NCBI RefSeq assembly: GCF_030813355.1
Contig: NZ_JAUSUD010000010.1
Coordinates: 62,001-126,000, forward strand
Length of the DNA: 64,000 bases
Reading direction: 5' to 3'
Source of the DNA: Metabacillus malikii
Lineage (GTDB): Bacteria; Bacillota; Bacilli; Bacillales; Bacillaceae
Positions within the stretch are counted from its first letter, which is position 1. Each line of letters opens with the position of its first letter. The position numbers and the translations under genes are program-made. This document shows positions 18,206 to 26,853 of the stretch, one piece after another. Under the pieces are notes generated by a model that was not told where the DNA came from, did no database searches, and was given only the letters and a program-made list of their open reading frames with translations.

Positions 18206-18641
18206 ACGAAGCCATTGAAAAAGTACTGATTTCAGATAAGTATCTAGTTTTAAGCAATTTATTGTACATTTAATGTGCTTATCCTACGTAAAGTTTGGTT
18301 GGAGCTGACCTGAGAGACTCATGCGGGATGCGTGGGAGAGCTGAGACGTGAGCAGGCGTTTACGCTGAGGAATACGAAAGGCGTAGGCGGCTTGCCCCTC
18401 GACGTACAAGCTGGGGGGCATCGACTAAGACCAAAGGAATCACGATGAGCCGAATGGCGAATCGATGATGACTTATCGTAGGGAGATGACCTGAAGTTTG
18501 CTTGTTCGTGCCGCAAGGAGCTATGAGGCTCAGCACCCACCCCGCGGAAAGCGAGTACTCGTGCTGCAACCAAACTGAACGTCAACTCTGTAAGATATAT
18601 TCTATTTTTCTATAAACAAGACTTTTTCAGTGGTCTCACAT
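18206..18641. repeat. MITE-like repeat copy 2 (long form)
   Basis: The ends are CGAAGCCATTGAAAAAGTA and GACTTTTTCAGTGGTCTC, which are the reverse-complement counterparts of the ends of copy 1. An 80-bp left arm including TTTATTGTACATTTAATGTG is shared with copy 1. The core carries the about 160-bp central block (GCGTAGGCGGCTTGCCCCTC to ATGACCTGAAGTTTG) that copy 1 lacks and copy 3 has. No gene is supported inside it. Confidence 0.75.
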
Positions 18642-18687
18642 TTTACCTTGTTGAGTCTCACCCTTCCCACTCAATCTTTACCTTAGG

Positions 18688-20241
18688 TTAATGATAACGT
18701 GTACCAAGTTTCTGATTTTTATATTGTTTAGTCGTCATACCGGTAATTTTTTTAAATGTTCTACAAAAATAATGTGAATCACTATAACCAACTTGATTTG
18801 CAATTTCATAAGTTTTGTATTGGGTTTTCTCTAACAGTCCTTTCGCTTGTTCAATTCTTGTCTTTGTTAAGTATTCAATAAGGGTCGAGCCTGTTTCTTG
18901 ACTAAAAAGATGACTGAGATATGACGCACTTACGTTAACTGCTTCTGAAATCGCTTGAAGTGATAGTTGGGAATCAGAATAATGATTATGAATATAGTCA
19001 ATTGCCAACTGAACAGAATGTGAATAATTTGGTGCTAAGCTATTCCTTGAAGATAATACGAGTGATAACATTTTTTCCATATAGATTATTACATCAGGAT
19101 AATACCTTATCCAACTTGCCTTCTTCTCTAATTTACTCATTTCCTGCAATATTTCTATATTGTCAATCTCGAGTTCTTTTAAAAAATGAGAGATTGTGAT
19201 TGTAAAATCCATTAAAAAATAGTAAATAGTGAACTGTGAACTCACATTTTCTGATTTGAGATAAGAAGAATAAGAAAGGGAAAAGCTTTTAATATCATCC
19301 CTATTACCATATTTAAGAAAGTCAATTAAATCTTTTCTTTTAAAATGTTGAAGCTCTATTTTTGATTCAATATCCTTTTCGCTTTCCTTTGAACTGTATT
19401 TTTGAATGATTTTTGAGTAGTTTTTTTCTTCATCAGCTTCTGAAAATGAAAGAGAGATTCCTTGAATCCTGCTTGCTACTCTACCGATTCCAAAAATCAG
19501 TGAATGGTTTTGGGTCTCCGTATATTTACCTAAGTATTTTCTAATACTTTCAGATTCTCGTTCTAGTTCTTGCTTTGATTCACCTAACATAATAAATACA
19601 GACTCCCTTGCTTTCCTTTGAAAACGCAAACAAGAATATTTAATTTGAATCCAATCTAGATTTTCTCGTTCATTTGGATATTCAACTATAATGATATAAT
19701 AATAGCTTGATATAAGTTGTATGTTTAACTCTGTTGCTACATTAATAGCTTCTGAAAAGCTATATAGACCAACACAAAGCTCATAAAGAAATTTATCTCG
19801 TGACACGGTTTTGCTTTGCATTGCTTGATTTTTTAAGTCGAGGATCCTTTTTAGAGCCATTTGCTCTTGTTCGATTTGCAAAGAAACCTTCTTAAGGATG
19901 TTAAGTAAATCTTGGGAACTAACTGGCTTCAGGCAATACTCAGTAACTTGAATACGCATTGCCTCTCTCGCATAATCAAATTCATCGTGACCGCTAAGAA
20001 TGATTATCTTTGTTGAAGGCAGTCTATTTCGTAAAATACGGCTGAGTTCTAGTCCATCCATAAATGGCATTTTAATATCGGTAATCACAATATCTGGTTT
20101 ATGCTTTTCTATTAAGGGAAGTGCAAGTTCACCATCTGAAGCATCACCACAAAAAATATATCCTTCTTTTTCCCAATTAATACTTCTCCCTATCCCATCT
20201 CTAATTGCCATCTCGTCATCTACTAAAAATACCTTCTTCAA
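18688..20241 (-). CDS. AraC-type response regulator (YesN family), orphan
   Basis: A 517-residue regulator: N-terminal receiver (FLVDDEMAIRDGI, phosphoacceptor Asp in IVITDIKMPFMDG near residue 54, Lys in YCLKPVS), a long middle linker, and a C-terminal double helix-turn-helix AraC domain (VNVSASYLSHLFSQETGSTL; YEIANQVGYSDSHYFCRTFKK). TTG at 20241 is preferred because GAGGTGA lies just upstream and the start then matches its paralogue at 38194-39744 (MKKIFLLDDE). No histidine kinase is adjacent; a small unknown gene overlaps its ribosome site instead. It is divergent from the GH43 gene at 21017, a likely target (inference). Confidence 0.88.
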   Translation of the reverse strand: MKKVFLVDDEMAIRDGIGRSINWEKEGYIFCGDASDGELALPLIEKHKPDIVITDIKMPFMDGLELSRILRNRLPSTKIIILSGHDEFDYAREAMRIQVTEYCLKPVSSQDLLNILKKVSLQIEQEQMALKRILDLKNQAMQSKTVSRDKFLYELCVGLYSFSEAINVATELNIQLISSYYYIIIVEYPNERENLDWIQIKYSCLRFQRKARESVFIMLGESKQELERESESIRKYLGKYTETQNHSLIFGIGRVASRIQGISLSFSEADEEKNYSKIIQKYSSKESEKDIESKIELQHFKRKDLIDFLKYGNRDDIKSFSLSYSSYLKSENVSSQFTIYYFLMDFTITISHFLKELEIDNIEILQEMSKLEKKASWIRYYPDVIIYMEKMLSLVLSSRNSLAPNYSHSVQLAIDYIHNHYSDSQLSLQAISEAVNVSASYLSHLFSQETGSTLIEYLTKTRIEQAKGLLEKTQYKTYEIANQVGYSDSHYFCRTFKKITGMTTKQYKNQKLGTRYH

Positions 20242-20246
20242 TGCAT

Positions 20247-20528
20247 TCACCTCTCTACCTTGAGATGATCAGAATGCGTACCATTCTCATATAACAATAT
20301 TCCATAAGCAGCTTCTCTAATTTTGTCTTTTAACATTTGTGTTTGTCTATTATTCATCGAATTTGATAGGGTAACCGTTTTACGTATTTCGTCATATTGT
20401 GTTGCATAATCCAAATATAAAGTAATCTGCAAGCGTTTAATTGTTGCAAACCATAGAAGGATTACCAAAAAATCATATAGATGTCTAGTCAGTAATGAAT
20501 AGTCTGATAGTGTATTCATCAATTTCAC
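20247..20528 (-). CDS. Small hypothetical protein coupled to the response regulator
   Basis: A 93-residue frame starting at GTG with GGAGGGATTATAAA upstream; a longer ATG at 20600 lacks a ribosome site. One hydrophobic stretch (LYDFLVILLWFATI) lies at about residues 17-30 and the rest is helical and charged. Its TGA sits inside the ribosome site of the response regulator, so translation is coupled. I recognise no family. Its place, where a sensor kinase would normally be, makes a signalling accessory or a remnant both possible. Confidence 0.5.
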   Translation of the reverse strand: MKLMNTLSDYSLLTRHLYDFLVILLWFATIKRLQITLYLDYATQYDEIRKTVTLSNSMNNRQTQMLKDKIREAAYGILLYENGTHSDHLKVER

Positions 20529-20648
20529 TTTATAATCCCTCCATGCATCATATAGTGTGAAAATTCTCTCAAGTTCCCCAAACTTAGTGTTAAGTTCCAT
20601 GGAAAGTAAGTGGTGTCTATCCTTTTTTTACTACACCTATTCATCAAA

Positions 20649-20662
20649 TGTAAACGTTTTAT
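20649..20662 (-). promoter_or_regulatory. cre-like site upstream of the regulator pair
   Basis: TGTAAACGTTTTAT resembles the CcpA operator consensus TGWAARCGYTWNCW (one or two mismatches). It lies upstream of the minus-strand regulator operon. Confidence 0.4.
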
Positions 20663-20861
20663 TTAAAAGAATAGACCAAAATATGAAAAAAGGCTTAATA
20701 AAAGTATTCAAGATGAGCTAATCGTATCGTTATATTTATTTGGTATGGAGTAATAAAATCCAGCATTTATCAGTTAAGTGATTTACGATTGTTCATGTCC
20801 TGGTAGAAAAGAATCGAAAGAAAGTACAATTTTTTCGAAATTTAGTCTATTCAAACATGAA

Positions 20862-20875
20862 TGTAAGCGTTTTAA
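20862..20875 (+). promoter_or_regulatory. cre-like site upstream of the GH43 gene
   Basis: TGTAAGCGTTTTAA fits the CcpA consensus except near the 3' end and lies about 150 bp before the glycosidase start. Confidence 0.5.
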
Positions 20876-20915
20876 GATAGGGATATATCAATTTAGGTAA
20901 GGGAGGATTAAACAT

Positions 20916-20945
20916 ATGGAAAACTTTGTTGAAAAAAGGTTTTAA
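20916..20945 (+). CDS. Nine-codon frame with strong ribosome site (leader or frameshift entry)
   Basis: ATG follows TAAGGGAGGATTAAACAT, a very good site, but the frame stops after MENFVEKRF. An A6 run (20932-20937) precedes the stop; a -1 slip there would enter the frame that is open into the GH43 gene (continuing VLTLVLVYFVYRKW). It is a leader peptide, a programmed frameshift or a point-mutated start. Confidence 0.35.
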   Translation: MENFVEKRF

Positions 20946-21016
20946 CACTCGTGTTAGTTTACTTTGTCTATAGAAAATGGCTAATACGTAAAATTAAATG
21001 GAGGAGGTTCATCATA

Positions 21017-23998
21017 TTGGAAACACAAAACAAAAATAATGATATGTTAAAAAGAAGATTTAAACATTTGCTCAAGAATACTTTTATCCTTACAGTAATA
21101 GTAACAGTTATCTTATCACTTATACCTGGGAAGGCAATATTAGCTGAACAGCAAAATGCTAGTACGGAAGGGAAAGAACTTATAGATAATGGGGATATTG
21201 AAAAAGGGAAGGAGCCATGGATAAATTATAGAAATGCTACTGTTGACGTTAGTAATAAGGAATCTAGCAGTGGAACAAATAGTTTACTAGTTACTAATCG
21301 ACAATCAACAGTTGATGGTCCTCAACAATATATTACTGGAGAAGTAATGGCTGGGGGAACTTATAAGTTCTCTGCACGGATTAAATATACAGAAGGTCCT
21401 GATCAAAAAGATTTTAATTTTAATATCCAAAATGGTCCAAGCTGGCAGAATATAGATGTGATGACGACAGCTACAATCAACAGAGGTGAGTGGGGTACAA
21501 TCGAAGGTACATACACGATACCAGAGGATGCAGATTTAACAGAAACGTTTATTTTCCTAGAGACGTCATATGCTAATCCTGCTGATCCAGAGAATGATTT
21601 GATTGATTTTTACGTTGATGATGTATCGTTTCTCGATATTACATCAAATCCTAATTTACTAGAAAATAGTGACTTTGAAAATGGGTTAGACCCATGGACT
21701 AACTATGGCGAGGCTTCTGTTAGGATCACTAATCAGGAATCTAGCAGTGGGTCTAATAGTTTAATTGTTACCGATAGGGTATTAACTACAAATGGTCCAA
21801 AACAGGATATAACAGGGAAAATTGAAAAGGGAACAACATATAACTTTTCAGCGAAAATTAAATATACCGAGGGACCTGACCAGAAAGTATTTAATTATAA
21901 TATCCAAAATGGGCCAAGCTGGCAAAATATAGATGTCATGAAATCAAAGGCGATTAATAAGGGTGAATGGGGTACAATTGAAGGCACCTATAAAGTTCCA
22001 GAGGATGCTGACTTATCAGAAACGTTTATTTTTATCGAAACCTCGTTTGCAAATCCAGCTGATCCGGAAAATGATTTAATTGACTTTTATATTGATGATG
22101 TCTCTTTTGGTAAAGAGTTGAGAGGAGCTCCACCTGTTAAAAATCCGGAAGAAATATATGAAGGCACTGAAGCGGTTGCCAAGACTCCAGGTAATGCGAA
22201 TCCTCTAATCAGTCATAAATTTGGAGCTGACCCGAATGCAATGGTTTACGGTGATAGAGTATATATTTACTTGACAAATGACCAATATGAATTTGATGAA
22301 AATGGTCATGTGAAGAATAATACCTATTCAAATATAAATACGATAACCGTTATATCTTCAGAGGATATGGTTAATTGGACTGATCACGGAGCAATTCCTG
22401 TTGCTGGGTCAAAAGGTGCTGCAAAATGGGCCAGCCAGTCATGGGCAGTTGCAGTCGGCCATAAAGAAATAAACGGAAAAGATAAATTTTTCCTTTACTT
22501 CTCTAATAATGGATCTGGCATAGGCGTATTAACGGCAGACTCACCAATTGGACCATGGGTAGATCCAATTGGTAAACCACTCATCGACAGAAATACACCT
22601 GGTACTGAAGGGGTAGTTTGGACTTTTGACCCGGATGTCTTAATCGATGAGGATGGTGAAGGCTATCTATATTTTGGTGGAGGCTTACCAGGCAGCGATT
22701 CAGACCGTACACAGGAGCAATCTGAACATCCAAAAACAGCACGGGTTATAAAATTGGGTGATGATATGGTAAGTACCGAGGGAGAAGCAAAGCTAATCGA
22801 CGCACCATTTATGTTTGAATCTAATGGTATTCATAAAAATAACGGGAAATATTACTATTCATACAGTACCAATTTTACAGGTATGCGAGATGAAGATGAT
22901 CCAAAGACTGGGGAAATTGCCTACATGATGAGTGATAGTCCAATGGGACCGTTTACGTATATCGATTCGGTTTTGAAAAATCCTGGTGAATTTTTCGGAG
23001 TTGGCGGAAATAACCATCAAGACTTCTTTAAGTTTCAAGACCAATGGTACATTACTTACCATGCTCAAACATTAGGGAAGGCTCTAGATACTGTCCAAGG
23101 CTACCGTTCGCCTCATATAAATAAAGTTGAATTTAATGAGGATGGGACTATGAAAGACATTCAAGCCGATTTAAAGGGAGTACCACAACTTGCAAGCTTA
23201 AATCCATACGAAAGAACTGAAGCTGAAACATTTGCTTGGAATGCTGGTATTACCACTGAAACATCAGAGGCACCGGGAAGTATGATTGAAAGCTTAAATC
23301 TCCATGTAACTGGAATCAACAACGGCAATTGGTTTGCTGTTTCACAAGCTGATTTTGGAAAAAATGGAACTACCACTTTTGAAGCGAATATCGCCTCAAC
23401 TGTCGGAGGTACAATTGATATTCGAGTAGACAGTAAAGATGGTCCGATAATCGGTACACTTGAAGTTAGTCCTACCGGAGGAGAACAGGAATGGAACTTA
23501 ATGAAAACGAGTGTAACTAATCTTACAGGAGTTCATGATTTATACTTTGTGTTTTCTGGTGAAAGTGAGGAAAATTTAATCAATATTGATTATTGGAAGT
23601 TCACAGAAGTCCAAGGTGGCCTAGACGGAGAAGATGGCCAAGACGGAGAAGATGGTCAAGACGGAGAAGATGGTCAAGACGGAGAAGATGGCCAAGACGG
23701 AGAAGATGGCCAAGACGGTGAAAATGGCCAAGGCGGAGAAGACGGCCAAGAAAGAGAAGATAACCAAGATGGAGAAGTTGGTCAAAAAGGTGAAAATAGC
23801 AAAGGTGAGGGAGCTAACGTCGATAGGCAAAACAGTGGAACGACTATAGATCGAAACCAATCCAATAACTATCAGTTACCAGAAACGGCGACAAGTCTAT
23901 TTAACATTCTATTAGTTGGCACGTTACTATTAATCTCAGGTTGCACAGTACTATTTGTTGTAAAAAGAAGGAATCTAGGTAATGAACGGAAAGCGTAA
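21017..23998 (+). CDS. Wall-anchored GH43 arabinoxylan arabinofuranohydrolase (XynD-like)
   Basis: A 993-residue exported enzyme. Signal peptide about 10-48; two tandem CBM4/9-type beta-sandwich modules (about 57-205 and 211-365) nearly identical to each other; GH43 domain about 393-700 with catalytic residues in FGADPNAMV, FDPDVLIDED and MFESNGIHK, close to the arabinoxylan arabinofuranohydrolase XynD; a CBM6-like module about 728-864; collagen-like GEDGQD repeats about 866-928; then the sorting signal LPETA at 954, hydrophobic span and KRR tail. It should remove arabinose side chains from xylan at the cell surface. TTG at 21017 has GGAGGAGG upstream. A cre-like site lies upstream and a divergent AraC-type regulator may control it. 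Confidence 0.85.
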   Translation: METQNKNNDMLKRRFKHLLKNTFILTVIVTVILSLIPGKAILAEQQNASTEGKELIDNGDIEKGKEPWINYRNATVDVSNKESSSGTNSLLVTNRQSTVDGPQQYITGEVMAGGTYKFSARIKYTEGPDQKDFNFNIQNGPSWQNIDVMTTATINRGEWGTIEGTYTIPEDADLTETFIFLETSYANPADPENDLIDFYVDDVSFLDITSNPNLLENSDFENGLDPWTNYGEASVRITNQESSSGSNSLIVTDRVLTTNGPKQDITGKIEKGTTYNFSAKIKYTEGPDQKVFNYNIQNGPSWQNIDVMKSKAINKGEWGTIEGTYKVPEDADLSETFIFIETSFANPADPENDLIDFYIDDVSFGKELRGAPPVKNPEEIYEGTEAVAKTPGNANPLISHKFGADPNAMVYGDRVYIYLTNDQYEFDENGHVKNNTYSNINTITVISSEDMVNWTDHGAIPVAGSKGAAKWASQSWAVAVGHKEINGKDKFFLYFSNNGSGIGVLTADSPIGPWVDPIGKPLIDRNTPGTEGVVWTFDPDVLIDEDGEGYLYFGGGLPGSDSDRTQEQSEHPKTARVIKLGDDMVSTEGEAKLIDAPFMFESNGIHKNNGKYYYSYSTNFTGMRDEDDPKTGEIAYMMSDSPMGPFTYIDSVLKNPGEFFGVGGNNHQDFFKFQDQWYITYHAQTLGKALDTVQGYRSPHINKVEFNEDGTMKDIQADLKGVPQLASLNPYERTEAETFAWNAGITTETSEAPGSMIESLNLHVTGINNGNWFAVSQADFGKNGTTTFEANIASTVGGTIDIRVDSKDGPIIGTLEVSPTGGEQEWNLMKTSVTNLTGVHDLYFVFSGESEENLINIDYWKFTEVQGGLDGEDGQDGEDGQDGEDGQDGEDGQDGEDGQDGENGQGGEDGQEREDNQDGEVGQKGENSKGEGANVDRQNSGTTIDRNQSNNYQLPETATSLFNILLVGTLLLISGCTVLFVVKRRNLGNERKA

Positions 23999-24058
23999 AT
24001 GCTATTTTTCAATTAGTAACAAGTGTAAATTTATAGTTAAAATAATCTGAATAAAAGA

Positions 24059-24148
24059 GGGTCAGAACACTGTATGAAGATCATATATCGATTAATTGTC
24101 TATTCATTAATTTGTATATGTTGTTTAAGTGGTCTGGCCCTTTTGTTT
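24059..24148 (+). terminator. Terminator with large loop after the GH43 gene
   Basis: The stem GGGTCAGAACACT pairs with AGTGGTCTGGCCC (two G-T pairs) and is followed by TTTTGTTT. The loop is about 56 bases and contains a possible peptide frame. Confidence 0.55.
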
Positions 24149-24154
24149 ACCTAA
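24074..24154 (+). CDS. Possible 26-residue hydrophobic peptide
   Basis: An ATG frame inside the terminator loop encodes MKIIYRLIVYSLICICCLSG followed by LALLFT, a single membrane-span-like peptide rich in Cys. The nearest purine-rich stretch (AGAGGG) is about 12 bases from the ATG, longer than usual. It may be a small membrane peptide or chance. Confidence 0.3.
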   Translation: MKIIYRLIVYSLICICCLSGLALLFT

Positions 24155-24288
24155 CAACAATGTGTTAACTTGTCTGTATGACAAAGTATAACAGTCATTT
24201 AGGACAAAGCTTTAATTTAATTTCTATATTTTTTTAAGTAAAGTCTTTAGTTTTTATAGTGTATAAAAATGATAGAAGTAGTAAAATT

Positions 24289-24302
24289 GTAAACGATTAC
24301 AA
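24289..24302 (+). promoter_or_regulatory. cre-like site upstream of the YesL-like gene
   Basis: TGTAAACGATTACA is nearly palindromic and close to the CcpA consensus. It lies 83 bp before the start codon. Confidence 0.4.
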
Positions 24303-24384
24303 TAAATGTGTGTAAATTTTTTTCACTTTAGTAAGTTGTGTAATTTTTAGATTAATAGAAAAGAAGGTTGAAAGTGGGGGAAAC

Positions 24385-25026
24385 ATGGTGAAAGGACTTA
24401 ACAAAAATAGTTTCTACCGTTTATTAGAATGGGTCATGTGGCTCGCTTTTATTAATTTACTATGGTTTGCAGGAACTCTTTTGGGGCTTATTCTTTTCGG
24501 AGCCTTCCCTGCGACAGTGGCAATGTTTACAGTCGTACGGCAATTGATTCTTGAAGGTGCAACGGGAAAACAAATAGTAAAAAAATTTATTGTGACCTAT
24601 AAGAATGAATTTATTAAATCAAATGTTATCGGTCTTATTATGGTCATAACAGGGTATTTACTATATCTTGATTTTATCTATATCCGTAACTTTACAGGAA
24701 TCACTTATTATATTTTTTATACTGGCTTAGTTTTTGCAAGTATCATTTACATCATTTCCTCAATTTACATTTTTCCAGTATTGGTTCATTATGATTTAAA
24801 ACTTCTACAGTATTTTAAAAATGCCATAGTTATCGGTATTATAAGTCCAATCTTCACAGTAATAATAGGATTAGGGTTATTTTGCTTATACTACCTGCTC
24901 ACAGTTATACCTGGTCTTATTCCGTTAATAACAATGAGTACAATTGCGTTAATTATTATGAGTTGTGCGCTAATCATTTTTCGTAGATTAGAGGATAAGC
25001 AGCAATCAATACAGAATCATACTTAA
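24385..25026 (+). CDS. YesL-like membrane protein (DUF624)
   Basis: A 213-residue protein with about five membrane spans. The N-terminal block NLLWFAGTLLGLILFGAFPA and the AMFTVVRQL stretch are typical of DUF624/YesL, a family always found beside YesMN kinases and Lpl-type oligosaccharide importers. Its molecular role is unknown; a transporter accessory is suggested by context. ATG with GTGGGGGAAAC upstream. It precedes the two-component genes and has a paralogue at 63208-63861 beside the second importer. Confidence 0.85.
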   Translation: MVKGLNKNSFYRLLEWVMWLAFINLLWFAGTLLGLILFGAFPATVAMFTVVRQLILEGATGKQIVKKFIVTYKNEFIKSNVIGLIMVITGYLLYLDFIYIRNFTGITYYIFYTGLVFASIIYIISSIYIFPVLVHYDLKLLQYFKNAIVIGIISPIFTVIIGLGLFCLYYLLTVIPGLIPLITMSTIALIIMSCALIIFRRLEDKQQSIQNHT

Positions 25027-25088
25027 GTAGAACTTTATGATAGGCACCTTTAAATGATTTTTATTTGTTGCGGCAACCTAATTAGGGT

Positions 25089-25170
25089 GATTGGAGCTAA
25101 GGATGAGACTTATTACGGATGTGTATACCTAAAAGCGGTACTCTTGCTGAAAGCATCCTAAACGACAGCT
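25089..25170. repeat. Decayed copy of the MITE-like core
   Basis: GATTGGAGCT, GAGACT, ACGGATGTGT and AAAAGCGGTACTCTTGCTGAAAGC follow, in order, the left and right core of the long repeats (GATTGGAGCT, GAGACT, GCGGGATGCGT, GAAAGCGAGTACTCGTGCTG) with many substitutions and no central block. Confidence 0.5.
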
Positions 25171-25223
25171 ATGTAAAAGCAACAATGTTAGCGAAAACAG
25201 CCTTATTAGGAAAAGGAAAATAA

Positions 25224-25237
25224 TGAAAACGTTTTAC
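25224..25237 (+). promoter_or_regulatory. cre-like site before the response regulator gene
   Basis: TGAAAACGTTTTAC, close to the CcpA consensus, 39 bp upstream of the start codon. Confidence 0.45.
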
Positions 25238-25275
25238 TACGTGTAAAAAATTTTCATGATTGGAGGCAGCTTGCA

Positions 25276-26853
25276 TTGGCTTATAAAGTATTTTTAGTAG
25301 ACGATGACCGGTATGTACGTAAAGGATTAATTAATTTAATCGATTGGGAAGGTTGTGGCTTTGAAGTATGTGCAGAAGCAGATAATGGAGAAGATGCATT
25401 TGAGCACATTGAAAGGCATAATCCAGATTTAGTCATTACAGATATAAAAATGCCAGTATTAGATGGATTGGAATTAATTAAACAGACAGTAGAATCAAAA
25501 AAATCAGCACCAAACTTTATTATCATTACTGGGTATAGTGATTTCACATACGCTCAAAGAGCAGTAAAGTATAATGTTCAAGATTTTCTCTTGAAACCGG
25601 TCAATAAACAAGAACTGGAAACGACGCTTAAAACGATTGCAAGAAAGCAAGCGAAAAAATTACAATTTGACCAGAATAGAGAAAGCATCCTTGCTACTAC
25701 AGTGTTGAATGATCTTATTTCAGGTCAGCTTGAAAATGATGATGAACGTATTGATACAAACGTATTGATGAATATTCATAACTCCATCGGTATGTCATAC
25801 ATCATCATTGAAATAAATAACATTTGTATCAACATTAATAAAACCCGGAACATGATTAGCTCAATCATTCATGGTAAACAACAATGCCCAACGTTATTTC
25901 GTGAACATGATAATCAGAAAATTGGTGTTCTAATTAGAAGTGAAGACATCGAACATACTTATCAAGATATTTACCACTTTTCTGAGGAACTTAAGGAGCA
26001 GCTGACGATTCAGTTAAGGACGAATGTCATGATTTATGTTGGGAAGATTGTTAAGAAACCAATCGATATTAAAGAATCTTATGATACAGCGATAAAATCC
26101 TTGCAATTCAAGTATCTGGAAAGTATCGAAAAACCTATCGTTTACGGTCGAACGAAAAACCCGTTTGTTAATTACATTGAACTTGAACAAACTCTTTACC
26201 AATCCTTGATGGAGCAGATTGAAGAGAACCAGATCGATAAAATTAAATACACAACAGATAGTATGTTCAAGCAATTCCAGGAAAAAGCATTTGCAAAGGA
26301 TGCGGTTAGAACTTCGATAAATCGGGTCGTTCATGAGGTGATTAAAATCCTTCAATCAATGGATGGTGATGAGGAGAAATGTAGGTCACTTCATAAAATG
26401 CTCAACTTTGATAACCAGCCACATACTTTAGATGCGATTAAAGAGATTTTCTTAGAGTTTATTTTAGAAGCAGCAGCACAGATTAACCAGTTGAATCTAC
26501 ATTGTGTAACAGTCAATATCCGAAGAATTAAGAAGTATATTGATACTCACTACAATGAAGAACTGACATTAAAAAATCTTGCGAATCGTTTTTTTATTAA
26601 TCCAGCTTATATGGGACAATTATTTAGAAAAACGTATGGAGTATACTTAAAAGACTATTTGCTACAAGTCCGAATCAACGAGGCGAAGAAAAAGCTACGA
26701 CAAACAGACTTACGTATATACGAGATTGCTGAAGATGTTGGTTTTACTAATTCAAATTATTTTATTACTCAATTTGAGAAAATTACAGGTTATACTCCAA
26801 CGCAGTATCGGAAAAGTGTAATAGGGAAAAAGCTTGAGATGGAGACGAAATGA
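25276..26853 (+). CDS. AraC-type response regulator (YesN family)
   Basis: A 525-residue regulator: receiver about 1-120 (FLVDDDRYVRKGL, phosphoacceptor in LVITDIKMPVLDG, FLLKPVN), linker region, and AraC double helix-turn-helix at about 425-520 (LANRFFINPAYMGQLFRKTYG; YEIAEDVGFTNSNYFITQFEK). It acts with the kinase encoded next; the ATG of that gene overlaps this TGA. TTG start with GGAGGCAG upstream. Likely target: the importer operon starting at 29632 (by analogy with YesMN/Lpl loci, inference). Confidence 0.88.
   Translation: MAYKVFLVDDDRYVRKGLINLIDWEGCGFEVCAEADNGEDAFEHIERHNPDLVITDIKMPVLDGLELIKQTVESKKSAPNFIIITGYSDFTYAQRAVKYNVQDFLLKPVNKQELETTLKTIARKQAKKLQFDQNRESILATTVLNDLISGQLENDDERIDTNVLMNIHNSIGMSYIIIEINNICININKTRNMISSIIHGKQQCPTLFREHDNQKIGVLIRSEDIEHTYQDIYHFSEELKEQLTIQLRTNVMIYVGKIVKKPIDIKESYDTAIKSLQFKYLESIEKPIVYGRTKNPFVNYIELEQTLYQSLMEQIEENQIDKIKYTTDSMFKQFQEKAFAKDAVRTSINRVVHEVIKILQSMDGDEEKCRSLHKMLNFDNQPHTLDAIKEIFLEFILEAAAQINQLNLHCVTVNIRRIKKYIDTHYNEELTLKNLANRFFINPAYMGQLFRKTYGVYLKDYLLQVRINEAKKKLRQTDLRIYEIAEDVGFTNSNYFITQFEKITGYTPTQYRKSVIGKKLEMETK

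Noticed and set aside
18319-18585. 88-residue frame on the minus strand in repeat copy 2
   Set aside because: Same reason: a product of the repeat composition, no ribosome site or conserved start.
24059-24148. Riboswitch upstream of the YesL-like gene
   Set aside because: Only a stem with a large unpaired loop is visible; no conserved aptamer sequence is recognised.
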